23,203 nucleotides of DNA from an uncultured Methylobacteriaceae bacterium (GTDB taxonomy: Bacteria > Pseudomonadota > Alphaproteobacteria > Rhizobiales > Beijerinckiaceae), in contig CALMTJ010000228.1 of assembly GCA_937872715.1 (NCBI GenBank), forward strand, positions 1 to 23,203, read 5' to 3'. Positions 7,383-14,893 of this stretch are shown piece by piece. Made by a program: the position numbers and the translations under genes. Under the pieces are notes generated by a model, which saw only the letters and a program-made list of their open reading frames with translations, had not been told where the DNA came from and did no database searches. Each line of letters begins with the position of its first letter. The stretch's first letter is position 1.

Positions 7383-9094
7383 GCGGTCCGGGCGAGCAGG
7401 GGCGGATCGGGGATCAGCGGCACGCCGCAATGGTCGCCCTGAAGGTAATCGACGCCCCAGGAGGCGAGCTGGCGGGCGGTCTCCTCGTCCTCCACCCATT
7501 CGGCCACCGTCGACAGCCCGAGATGGTGGGCGAGGTCGATGAGGGTGCGGACGAAGAAGCCGTCGTCGGGGTTGCGGGACAGGTTCTGCACGAAAGCGCC
7601 GTCGATCTTCACCATGTCGACGGGGAAGTTGCGCAGGTGCTTGAACGAGGTGTGGCCCGCGCCGAAATCGTCGATCGCGATCGCGACGCCCAGCGCCTTC
7701 ATCGCGTCCATCTTACGGCGCGCGCCCTCCGGGTCGCGGATGGCGACCGTTTCCGTGATCTCGATGATCAGCCGGGGAGCGATGTCGGCGCGCTGCCCGA
7801 CATAGGATGCGAGCGTCGCCAGCCAGTCCGGGGCGTCCAGCGTCAGGGGCGACAGGTTGATGGACAGGCGCTCGCCCGGATGGGCGGCGAGGTGGTTCAC
7901 CACGAGCTCCAGCATGCGCATGTCGACCAGCGGCACGAGGCCGGCGCGTTCGATGGCCGGCACGACGTCCCCGGCGCTCGTCACCCGCCCGTCCTCGCCG
8001 CTGACGCGCATCAGCGCCTCGCCGAACGCGTCCGTGCGGGTCGAGGCGTCGACCACGGGCTGGCGGGCGAAGACGACCCTGCGGGCGTTCAGCAGCTCGA
8101 TGACGTCCAGCGCGCCGTCCTCGCGCGGCCGGCGCTCGGTCGAGCGGAACACCTGAGGGTCGTAGACGACGAGCGAAGGTCCCGAGCGCCGCTTGGCGAT
8201 GGCGAGGCTCTGCTCGGCGCGCCGCAGGAGGCCGGCCGCGTCGAGCGCATGGTCCGGAGCGCTGGCGGCCCCGATGAGGAGCCGCGGGCCGACGCTGCCG
8301 CGTCCCGTGTCGACCGGCGCCGTCGCGAGCGCAGCCTCGAGCCGGTCCGCCGCGATCCTGGCCTGGTCGGGGCCGCAGCCGCGAAGCGCCAGCGCGAACC
8401 GGTTCCCCGAATAGCGCGTGAAGCTGTCCCGGCGCCGCATCACGCCGGAGAGCCGCGACAGCACGGCCGCGATGACAGCGTCGCCGCCCTCGAAGCCGAA
8501 GCTGTCGTTCAGTTCGGCAAGGTCGGCGATGGACAGGACGAAGATGGTGACCGGCCGCTTGGAGCGGCCGCTCTCCGCCACTTCGCTCGCGAGCTTGCGC
8601 AGGAAAGCGACGCGCTCGCGCTGCCCGGGCCCTTCCTCCCCGGCGGGCGACACCCCGGCGCCAGAGACGACCCGCAGCAGGCCGTGGGCCGAGGCCGGCC
8701 GGCCGTCGGCGCCGGCATACCAGCGCCCCGTATCCTCGACGGTGACGATGCGGCCCGGCTCGGGCTGGATGGCGTAGCGGGCGGCGTACGGGACGCCGCT
8801 CCCCTCGTCCCGAGCCGTCGAGCCGCCGATCGCCTCCGCCCGCGTGGTGCCGGAGCCCGGCTCGACGAGGTTCGCGTAGGACGCCCCGTCCGCGAGGCCG
8901 GCAAGGCTCGGCAGTCCGAGCACGTCCGCGCCGTTCGCCGCCCATTCGATCGCGTCCGAGGCGAGGTTCCAATCGTAGACTGCCACCCCGATGGAGGTCA
9001 GGACGGCGCGCGGATCCGCGGGAGCACGGGCATCCGGTCGCGAGATCCCGCCGGCTGAGGCCACGGGAGCAGCGCGCATATCCATGTCCGTCAT
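7379..9094 (-). CDS. PAS-GGDEF-EAL protein, probable c-di-GMP phosphodiesterase
   Basis: This protein of up to 571 aa has no membrane segment. An N-terminal PAS-like part (residues 30-140, GVAVYDWNLASDAIEWAANG) precedes a GGDEF domain (about 165-312) and an EAL domain (about 335-560). The GGDEF signature is replaced by SGNRF (229-233), so diguanylate cyclase activity is unlikely. The EAL site looks intact: GEALMR, INLSP, ITET, the aspartate pair in IDDFGAGHTSFKHL, Lys496 in VKID, AEWVE and LQGDHCG. I infer a cytoplasmic c-di-GMP phosphodiesterase, possibly tuned by GTP at the degenerate GGDEF domain. The ATG at 9094 is very close to GAGG; the in-frame ATG at 9085 has better spacing, so the start is uncertain by a few codons. 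Confidence 0.9.
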   Translation of the reverse strand: MTDMDMRAAPVASAGGISRPDARAPADPRAVLTSIGVAVYDWNLASDAIEWAANGADVLGLPSLAGLADGASYANLVEPGSGTTRAEAIGGSTARDEGSGVPYAARYAIQPEPGRIVTVEDTGRWYAGADGRPASAHGLLRVVSGAGVSPAGEEGPGQRERVAFLRKLASEVAESGRSKRPVTIFVLSIADLAELNDSFGFEGGDAVIAAVLSRLSGVMRRRDSFTRYSGNRFALALRGCGPDQARIAADRLEAALATAPVDTGRGSVGPRLLIGAASAPDHALDAAGLLRRAEQSLAIAKRRSGPSLVVYDPQVFRSTERRPREDGALDVIELLNARRVVFARQPVVDASTRTDAFGEALMRVSGEDGRVTSAGDVVPAIERAGLVPLVDMRMLELVVNHLAAHPGERLSINLSPLTLDAPDWLATLASYVGQRADIAPRLIIEITETVAIRDPEGARRKMDAMKALGVAIAIDDFGAGHTSFKHLRNFPVDMVKIDGAFVQNLSRNPDDGFFVRTLIDLAHHLGLSTVAEWVEDEETARQLASWGVDYLQGDHCGVPLIPDPPLLARTA

Positions 9095-9118
9095 GCCTCG
9101 TACCCAACCGTCCCGCCC

Positions 9119-9143
9119 GGAACAGTGGCGCCGATCGGTCGTT
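9119..9143 (+). promoter_or_regulatory. EcfG-type (general stress response) promoter motif
   Basis: GGAAC (9119-9123), a 16-base spacer and CGTT (9140-9143) match the published alphaproteobacterial EcfG consensus, GGAAC-N16/17-CGTT, without mismatch. It points right, towards the 82-aa gene whose ATG is at 9250, giving a leader of about 100 bases. Promoter activity is inferred from the motif only. Confidence 0.55.
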
Positions 9144-9185
9144 TTTGATCGAGTGTCGTGTGCCGGAACGCTACGGAACGGCGGC

Positions 9186-9201
9186 TTAAAGGCGGGTTAA
9201 C
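9186..9201. promoter_or_regulatory. CtrA-binding box TTAA-N7-TTAAC
   Basis: TTAA (9186-9189), seven bases, then TTAAC (9197-9201) is an exact match to the full CtrA site of alphaproteobacteria. TTAA is rare here: by eye I found only three copies in the window, two of them in this box. It lies about 90 bases upstream of the EAL gene start and 49 bases upstream of the 82-aa gene, so it could act on either. Function is inferred. Confidence 0.55.
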
Positions 9202-9249
9202 CCTGGCCTGAGGCTTGCCCCCGGAGCGCCTGTTGGCCGGGAGAGTATC

Positions 9250-9498
9250 ATGGCGGACCAGACGACCTGCGGGGATGTCGGCAAGCCTGTCGGGACCGGG
9301 CGTGCGCTGATCGTCGTGAAGCCTCGCCCGGATGCGGAGAGCGATCGGCCGGCGGCCGATTTCCTGGCCCAGCTCATCGCCTGCGACCGCCGCCTGCCCG
9401 CCTACAGGGCCGTCCGCCGGACGGACCCGAACGTCGCTGCGACGGCTTATCGGTGCGAGATGGCCTATCAGGTCTCCGCCTTCCAGCGGGTGATCTGA
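9250..9498 (+). CDS. Small hypothetical protein (82 aa)
   Basis: I do not recognise a named family. The 82-aa product starts MADQTTCGDVGKPVGTGRAL and has the core AADFLAQLIACDRRLPAYRA followed by AYRCEMAYQ. A phrase of this FLAQLIA...RRxP...AAYxxA type occurs in short uncharacterised proteins of Hyphomicrobiales, to my recollection. There is no signal peptide or membrane segment. GGGAG sits nine bases before the ATG, and codon use is like its neighbours, which supports a real gene. Its upstream region carries an exact EcfG-type promoter motif and an exact CtrA box, so stress or cell-cycle control is possible. A GC hairpin follows the stop. Confidence 0.6.
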   Translation: MADQTTCGDVGKPVGTGRALIVVKPRPDAESDRPAADFLAQLIACDRRLPAYRAVRRTDPNVAATAYRCEMAYQVSAFQRVI

Positions 9499-9499
9499 C

Positions 9500-9517
9500 C
9501 CGCCGGCGAACCGGCGG
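9500..9517. terminator. GC-rich hairpin between convergent genes
   Basis: CCGCCGG (9500-9506), loop CGAA and CCGGCGG (9511-9517) form a 7-bp stem immediately after the stop of the 82-aa gene. It also lies 22 bases past the rpmF stop on the other strand. It could end transcripts from both sides, but no T-run follows on either strand, so intrinsic termination is not demonstrated. Confidence 0.4.
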
Positions 9518-9538
9518 TCCCGGGCCTCGCCGACCCGA

Positions 9539-9724
9539 TCAGTCCTTCGACTTCACCTTCAGGATCTGCCGCCCGCCATACATCCCGGTCTTGAGATCGA
9601 CGTGGTGCGGACGGCGGAGCTCGCCGGAATCCTTGTCCTCGACATAGGTCGGCGCCTTGAGCGCGTCGGCGGAGCGGCGCTGGCCGCGCTTCATCGGGGA
9701 TGTTTTTCGCTTCGGAACGGCCAC
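9539..9724 (-). CDS. rpmF: 50S ribosomal protein L32
   Basis: This 61-aa basic protein begins VAVPKRKTSPMKRGQRRSAD (initiator read as Met) and continues with the typical L32 pattern, including HHVDLKTGMYGGRQIL. It is part of the large ribosomal subunit. It has no cysteines, so it is the zinc-independent form. The start is a GTG at 9724, with GGAG seven bases upstream; no ATG gives the conserved AVPKRK start. The frame open up to 10021 is only read-through upstream and antisense chance. The gene lies 118 bases downstream of mtgA on the same strand. In Alphaproteobacteria rpmF and mtgA are frequently neighbours, which supports both calls. Confidence 0.93.
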   Translation of the reverse strand: MAVPKRKTSPMKRGQRRSADALKAPTYVEDKDSGELRRPHHVDLKTGMYGGRQILKVKSKD

Positions 9725-9842
9725 GCGACGTCTCCAACGCCGTCGGCCCCGCGAGAGCGGCTGCGACGGCGATCCTGTCAGGTTCGGGGCCGTATAGGGG
9801 CAAACGGCCGCCCTGCCTAGCCCGATCCGGGCACCTTCCCGA

Positions 9843-10529
9843 TCAGGCGTTTCCCGGGGTGCCCCTCGCGATGCAGGCGAGAGGGGTGTCGCGAAGCCGG
9901 TCCAGCACCGTCGCGGCGAGCGCCCGCTGGCGGCGGGACGGCTTCGCCGGATCGCGGAGGAACGGGTTCGGAAGGCTCGTCGCGAGAAGAGCCGCCTCCC
10001 GCGGGTTGAGGTCGCGCGCACTCTTGCCGAAATGCCGCCGCGCCGCCGATTCCGCGCCGAAGACGCCCTCGCCCCATTCGGCGATGTTCAGGTAGATCTC
10101 GATCATCCGGGGCTTGGACCAGATCAGGTCGAGATAGAGTGCGATCGGGATCTCGAGCGCCTTGCGGATGTAGGATCGCGACGGCCACAGGAAGAGGTTC
10201 TTGGCCACCTGCATGGCGAGCGTCGAGGCGCCGCGGCTCGGCCCGTCCTCGTCGTCCTCCATCACGAGCCGCAGGGCGTCCCAATCCACGCCCGAATGGA
10301 GGCAGAACCGTGCATCCTCCGCGGCGATCACGGCCGCCGGGAGCGAGGGCGCGATCTCGCCCAGCGTCGTCGTCCGGCGGTCCACGTCGCGGCCCGTGAG
10401 CCAGCGGCCCAGCATCAGCGTCGAGGGCGGGGTGGCGACGGCGTAGAGGAGGCCAAGGAGAGCGATCGCGGCCGGAGGGAGGAGCGCGAGGCCGAACAGC
10501 CCGCCGAGGAGACGCTTCAAGGGTGCCAC
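9843..10529 (-). CDS. mtgA: Monofunctional biosynthetic peptidoglycan transglycosylase
   Basis: This 228-aa inner-membrane enzyme is a family 51 glycosyltransferase that polymerises lipid II into glycan strands. It has one N-terminal anchor (residues about 8-30) and no transpeptidase domain. The conserved motifs are visible: AAEDARF with the catalytic Glu71, GASTLAMQVAKNLFL, SYIRKALE with the second acidic residue Glu126, and EIYLNIAEWGEGVFGAESAA. The predicted start is a GTG at 10529, just ahead of the membrane helix. It has no strong ribosome-binding sequence, so it is less certain. kup ends 28 bases upstream, so the two may be co-transcribed. Confidence 0.92.
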   Translation of the reverse strand: MAPLKRLLGGLFGLALLPPAAIALLGLLYAVATPPSTLMLGRWLTGRDVDRRTTTLGEIAPSLPAAVIAAEDARFCLHSGVDWDALRLVMEDDEDGPSRGASTLAMQVAKNLFLWPSRSYIRKALEIPIALYLDLIWSKPRMIEIYLNIAEWGEGVFGAESAARRHFGKSARDLNPREAALLATSLPNPFLRDPAKPSRRQRALAATVLDRLRDTPLACIARGTPGNA

Positions 10530-10557
10530 CCGCGAGCGGCGAGACGCGCCCGTCCGG

Positions 10558-12501
10558 TCAGACGGTCACCTGGGTTCCGACCTCGACCACCCGCCCGGTC
10601 GGGATCTGGAAGAAGTCCGTGGCGTCCGAGGCGCTCCGGGCGAGCGCGATGAAGAGCTTGTCCTGCCAGATCGGCATGGAGGATTTCGCCGCCGGCCGGA
10701 TGGATCTTCGCGACAGGAAGAACGACGTGCCCATGATGTCGAACTTGAAGCCGAGCTTGCGCAGCAGCGCGAGGGCGCGCGGGATGTTCGGCGTCTCCAT
10801 GTAGCCGAAGGTCATCTCCACCCGCTGGAAGGCGTTCCCGACCGCCTGGATGGTGACGCGCTCCTCCGGCCGGACGCGCGGCGTGTCGGCGGACCGGATG
10901 GTCAGGACGATGTTGCGCTCGTGCAGCACCTTGTTGTGCTTCAGGTTGTGGAGGAGCGCCGAGGGCGCCGTGGACGGATCGCTGGTCAGGAAGACGGCCG
11001 TCCCCTTCACGCGGTGCGGGGGGCTCCGCTCCAGCATGCCGACGAGTTCGGAGAGCGGGACATCCGTCTTGCGGGTCTTGTCGAAGAGGATGCCGGTGCC
11101 TTTCACCCACGTGCCCATCACGAGCACGAGGCATCCGGCCAGGATGAGCGGCACGTAGCCTCCCTCCAGTACCTTGAACAGGTTGGCGGCGAGGAAGCAG
11201 GTCTCGATGAGCAGGAAGGGCACGATCGTCAGCGCCGCCCGGAACGTGCTCCAGCCCCACACGCGCCGCGCGACGATGAAGGACAGGGTGCCGGTGATGA
11301 GCATGGTCCCCGTGACGGCGATCCCGTAGGCGGAGGCCAGCGCCGTCGAGCTCCGGAAGGCCAGCACGAGGACGAGCACGCCGACGAGCAGGAGGGAGTT
11401 GATCTGGGGGAGATAGATCTGGCCCGAATGGGTCTCGGAGGTGTGCCGGATCTCGAGCCTGGGCATGAGGCCGAGCTGCACCGCCTGGCGGGACAGGGAG
11501 AAGGCGCCGGTGATGTTCGCCTGGCCGGCGATCACGGTGGCGGCGGTCGCCAGGATCACGAGGGGCAGGAGGCCCCATTCCGGCACGAGGAGGAAGAAGG
11601 GGTTCTCGGCCGCGTCCGGGTTCTGGAGGACGAGCGCGCCCTGGCCGAGATAGTTCAGCGCAAGGCACGGAAAGACGAGGCCGAGCCAGGCGCGCTGGAT
11701 CGGCCTGCGGCCGAAATGGCCGAGATCGGCGAAGAGGGCCTCCGCGCCGGTGACGGCCAGGAACACCGCCCCGAGCGCGATCATCGCGGCGTGGCCGTGG
11801 CTCACGAGGTAGCGCACGCCGTAATAGGGGTTGAGCGCCCGGAAGATTCCGGGCTGGTCCAGGATGTGGGGCAGCCCGGCCGCCGCGATGGTCAGGAAGA
11901 ACGTGACCATGATCGGGCCGAAGAAGCTCGCGACGCGGGCCGTGCCGTGGCTCTGGACCACGAAGAGGCCGACCAGGATGGCGAGCGTGATCGGCAGGAT
12001 GAAGGGATCGAAGGCCGGCGTGACGAGCTTCAGCCCCTCGACCGCCGACAGGACGGAGATGGCGGGCGTGATCATGGCGTCGCCGTAGAACAAGGCCGCG
12101 CCCAGGATGCCGAGCGCCAGGAGCGCGAAGCCGCCGCCGGCCGCCTTGCGGGCGAGCGCCATCAGCGACAGCGTCCCGCCCTCGCCGTTATTGTCCATCC
12201 GCAGGACCAGCGTGACGTATTTCAGCGTCACGATCAGGGTCAGCGCCCACAGGATCAGCGACAGGACGCCGTAGACCTCGATCGGCTCGATGATCCCGTC
12301 TTCCTTGGCGGTCGCGAGGGCCTCCCGGAAGGCGTAGAGCGGGCTCGTGCCGATGTCGCCGTAGACGACGCCTACGGACCCGAGGGCGAGGGTCCAGAAG
12401 CCGGCCTTGCGGTGTCCGTCCGCCGGATGTCCGCCCGCGACCGCGTCCGGCAGGCCGGTCGGGTTCGTCGGCTCCGCCGGAGCGGTCGCGGCGTCAGCCA
12501 C
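10558..12501 (-). CDS. kup: Low-affinity potassium transporter Kup
   Basis: This 647-aa KUP/HAK/KT-family potassium uptake protein, probably a K+/H+ symporter, lies in the inner membrane. The family signature GVVYGDIGTSPLYAFREAL lies at residues 44-62, followed by about twelve membrane segments (ending near RALTIVPFLLIETCFLAANL) and a cytoplasmic C-terminal part that ends VGTQVTV. GDAMITPAISVLSAVEGL is also characteristic. The start is a GTG at 12501, with GGAG eight bases upstream. Only 72 bases separate it from the ispG stop, and mtgA follows closely, so the three genes may share transcripts. Regulation by c-di-AMP, known for some Kup proteins elsewhere, cannot be judged here. Confidence 0.93.
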   Translation of the reverse strand: MADAATAPAEPTNPTGLPDAVAGGHPADGHRKAGFWTLALGSVGVVYGDIGTSPLYAFREALATAKEDGIIEPIEVYGVLSLILWALTLIVTLKYVTLVLRMDNNGEGGTLSLMALARKAAGGGFALLALGILGAALFYGDAMITPAISVLSAVEGLKLVTPAFDPFILPITLAILVGLFVVQSHGTARVASFFGPIMVTFFLTIAAAGLPHILDQPGIFRALNPYYGVRYLVSHGHAAMIALGAVFLAVTGAEALFADLGHFGRRPIQRAWLGLVFPCLALNYLGQGALVLQNPDAAENPFFLLVPEWGLLPLVILATAATVIAGQANITGAFSLSRQAVQLGLMPRLEIRHTSETHSGQIYLPQINSLLLVGVLVLVLAFRSSTALASAYGIAVTGTMLITGTLSFIVARRVWGWSTFRAALTIVPFLLIETCFLAANLFKVLEGGYVPLILAGCLVLVMGTWVKGTGILFDKTRKTDVPLSELVGMLERSPPHRVKGTAVFLTSDPSTAPSALLHNLKHNKVLHERNIVLTIRSADTPRVRPEERVTIQAVGNAFQRVEMTFGYMETPNIPRALALLRKLGFKFDIMGTSFFLSRRSIRPAAKSSMPIWQDKLFIALARSASDATDFFQIPTGRVVEVGTQVTV

Positions 12502-12573
12502 GCGCGGGGCTCCGCCCGTCGGGCCGGATGAGGATCTCGCACGGCATGTCCGGCCCCGGAGGTGAGGAGGAAG

Positions 12574-13824
12574 CTACTCGGCCGCGTCCCGACCGAGCTG
12601 GCCGTAGCGGCGTTCGATGTAGTCGCCGACGAGCGACTTGAAATCCTGCGCGATGGCGGGACCCCGCAGGGTCAGCGCCTTCTTTCCGTCGATGAAGACG
12701 GGGGCGGACGGGGTCTCGCCCGTGCCGGGGAGCGAGATGCCGATATCGGCATGTTTCGATTCGCCGGGTCCGTTCACGATGCAGCCCATCACGGCGACGT
12801 TCAGCGTCTCGACGCCCGGATAGGTGCGCTTCCAGTCCGGCATGGAGACGTGGATCCAGTCCTGGATGTCGCGCGCGAGCTCCTGGAACACGGTGGAGGT
12901 GGTGCGGCCGCAGCCCGGGCAGGCCGCCACCAGCGGCACGAAGGTCCGGAACCCCATGGTCTGCAGGATCTCCTGCGCGACCTTGACCTCGAGCGAGCGG
13001 TCGCCGCCGGGCTCTGGCGTGAGCGACACCCGGATCGTGTCGCCGATGCCCTGCTGGAGGAGGATGCCGAGGGCAGCGGACGAGGCCACGATGCCCTTCG
13101 ACCCCATGCCGGCCTCCGTGAGGCCGAGATGGATCGCGTAATCGGACCGCCGCGCGAGGTCCTGGTAGACGGCGATCAGGTCCTGGACGTTCGACACCTT
13201 GGCGGACAGGATGATGCGGTCGCGCCCGAGGCCGATCTCCTCCGCCCGCTGCGCGGAGCCGAGCGCCGATTGGATCAGCGCCTCGCGGGTGATGGCGCGT
13301 GCGCCCGCCGGGTTCGGCAGCCGGGCGTTCTCGTCCATAAGATGCGTCAGGAGCTCCTGGTCGAGCGAGCCCCAATTGGCGCCGATGCGGACGGCCTTGC
13401 CGTGCTTCGCCGCGAGCTCGACGATGGCGCCGAACTGGCGGTCCTTCTTGTCCTTGAAGCCCACATTGCCGGGGTTGATCCGGTATTTGGAGAGCGCCTC
13501 GGCGCAGCCCGGATGGTCGGCCAGGAGCTTGTGGCCGATATAGTGGAAATCGCCGACGAGCGGCACCTGGATGCCGATCCTGTCCAGCCGCTCGCGGATG
13601 CGCGGCACGGCGGCGGCAGCCTCGTCCCGGTCCACCGTGATGCGGACCAGCTCCGACCCGGCGCGGGCGAGCGCCGAGACCTGGGCCACCGTTCCGTCGA
13701 TATCGGCGGTGTCGGTGTTCGTCATGGACTGGACGACGACCGGGGCTCCGCCGCCCACCGTGACCGACCCGACCCGAACCGCGACCGTCCGGTGACGTGG
13801 CGCAGGGCCCGCGATGTCCGACAT
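12574..13824 (-). CDS. ispG: (E)-4-hydroxy-3-methylbut-2-enyl diphosphate synthase (flavodoxin/ferredoxin)
   Basis: This 416-aa enzyme of the MEP isoprenoid pathway converts the cyclic intermediate MEcPP to HMBPP using a 4Fe-4S cluster. The N-terminal TIM-barrel part has VVVQSMTNTDTADID and GDFHYIG. The C-terminal part carries the cluster cysteines Cys302 and Cys305 in ACPGCGRTT and Cys348 in MGCIVNGPGE, with Glu355 available as the fourth ligand known for this family. Length is typical for Alphaproteobacteria. The ATG at 13824 begins MSDIAGPAPRHRTVAVRVG. It lies 94 bases beyond the vanB-like gene stop on the same strand, a gap that contains no gene. The product is expected to be essential. 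Confidence 0.96.
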   Translation of the reverse strand: MSDIAGPAPRHRTVAVRVGSVTVGGGAPVVVQSMTNTDTADIDGTVAQVSALARAGSELVRITVDRDEAAAAVPRIRERLDRIGIQVPLVGDFHYIGHKLLADHPGCAEALSKYRINPGNVGFKDKKDRQFGAIVELAAKHGKAVRIGANWGSLDQELLTHLMDENARLPNPAGARAITREALIQSALGSAQRAEEIGLGRDRIILSAKVSNVQDLIAVYQDLARRSDYAIHLGLTEAGMGSKGIVASSAALGILLQQGIGDTIRVSLTPEPGGDRSLEVKVAQEILQTMGFRTFVPLVAACPGCGRTTSTVFQELARDIQDWIHVSMPDWKRTYPGVETLNVAVMGCIVNGPGESKHADIGISLPGTGETPSAPVFIDGKKALTLRGPAIAQDFKSLVGDYIERRYGQLGRDAAE

Positions 13825-13918
13825 GAAGGTCCCTGTCGCGGCCCGCCTTCGCGGCCGCAGGAAGGCTCGGCGTTTACCGCCGCGGAGGGCCGGGCGTCAA
13901 TGTCCGGCGCCCGCCGCC

Positions 13919-14890
13919 CTATCCACGGGCCGCGACGTCGACCGTGATCGAGCCGCCGGCCATGCGGGACACGCAGGCGCAGAGCTTCGCGTTCGACGCC
14001 TTCTGGGCCTCGCTGAAGAACACGTCGCGATGGTCGACGATGCCGGCGGTGTCCAGGATGCGGAGCGCGCACAGCCCGCATTCGCCGCGCCGGCAATCGG
14101 ACACGACCTCGATCCCGGCCGCCTCCAGGGTGTCCAGCATGGTGCGGTTGCGGGGTACCTCGATCGTGCGGCCGAGGCGCGGGATGCTCACGGTGAACGG
14201 CTCGGACGCGTAGCGGCCGGAGGAGCCGAACGTCTCGAAGCGCAGCTCGCCCACGGGGCGGCCGCTCGCCGCCCAAGCGCGCTTCGCCGCCTCGAGGAGC
14301 CCGATCGGCCCGCAGACGAGGAGCTCGCCGCCGGCCGGCATCCGGGCGATCTCGGCCGGGAGGTCGAGCTTCTCGCCCGATCCGTCCACGACCGTGCGCA
14401 GCCGGTCCCCGAGCCGCGCCCGGAGCTCGTCTCCGAAGGCGAGGTCGGCCGCGCTCCGGCAGCCGTAGAGGAGGCGCATGTCGGCGCCGGCCTCGGCCAG
14501 CGCGAGCGCCATGGTGTAGATGGGCGTGATGCCGATCCCGCCGGCCAGCAGGAGGTAGTGCGGCCGCCCCCGGGTGAGCTCGAAATGGTTGCGGGGCGTG
14601 GAGACCGACAGGTTGGCGCCCGGCTTCAGACCCCACATGTAGGCCGATCCGCCGCGGCTGTCCGGAAGGAGCTTCACGGCGATCCGGTACAGCCCGTCGG
14701 AACAGGGCCCGACGATCGAGTAGGAGCGGACATCCGCCCGCTCGCCGATCGTCACGGCAACCTGAACGTGGCTTCCGGGCGCCGGCGGCACGAAGGGGCC
14801 GGCCGCCTCCAGGGCGAACAGCCGGATGTCCGCGGTGAGGTCCCGGGTCTCTCGGAGCCGCGCGCTCCGCCATTCGACCTCGCCGCGCAT
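13919..14890 (-). CDS. PDR/VanB-family oxidoreductase (FMN, NAD, 2Fe-2S)
   Basis: This 323-aa electron-transfer protein is of the phthalate dioxygenase reductase/VanB type. The order is an FMN-binding barrel with RSYSIVG (residues 55-61), an NAD-binding domain starting LLLAGGIGITPI, and a C-terminal plant-type 2Fe-2S domain. That domain has CRRGECGLC (Cys266, Cys271, Cys274) and Cys304. It would pass electrons from NAD(P)H to the Rieske oxygenase encoded immediately upstream; the two genes are only three bases apart. VanB of vanillate O-demethylase is the closest named relative I recognise. The actual aromatic substrate is set by the oxygenase and remains unproven, so no symbol is given. Confidence 0.88.
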   Translation of the reverse strand: MRGEVEWRSARLRETRDLTADIRLFALEAAGPFVPPAPGSHVQVAVTIGERADVRSYSIVGPCSDGLYRIAVKLLPDSRGGSAYMWGLKPGANLSVSTPRNHFELTRGRPHYLLLAGGIGITPIYTMALALAEAGADMRLLYGCRSAADLAFGDELRARLGDRLRTVVDGSGEKLDLPAEIARMPAGGELLVCGPIGLLEAAKRAWAASGRPVGELRFETFGSSGRYASEPFTVSIPRLGRTIEVPRNRTMLDTLEAAGIEVVSDCRRGECGLCALRILDTAGIVDHRDVFFSEAQKASNAKLCACVSRMAGGSITVDVAARG

Positions 14891-14893
14891 CGC

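Noticed and set aside
6749..9058. 769-codon plus-strand frame over phaR and the EAL gene
   Set aside because: It is out of frame with phaR and antisense to a clear PAS-GGDEF-EAL protein; composition is shadow-like.
9160..9185. Further GGAAC words near the CtrA box
   Set aside because: Neither has CGTT at the required 16-17 base spacing, so only the 9119-9143 site was kept as EcfG-like.
12502..12573. Short frame MPCEILIRPDG... between ispG and kup
   Set aside because: Only 17 residues, running into the kup start region, with no support for translation.
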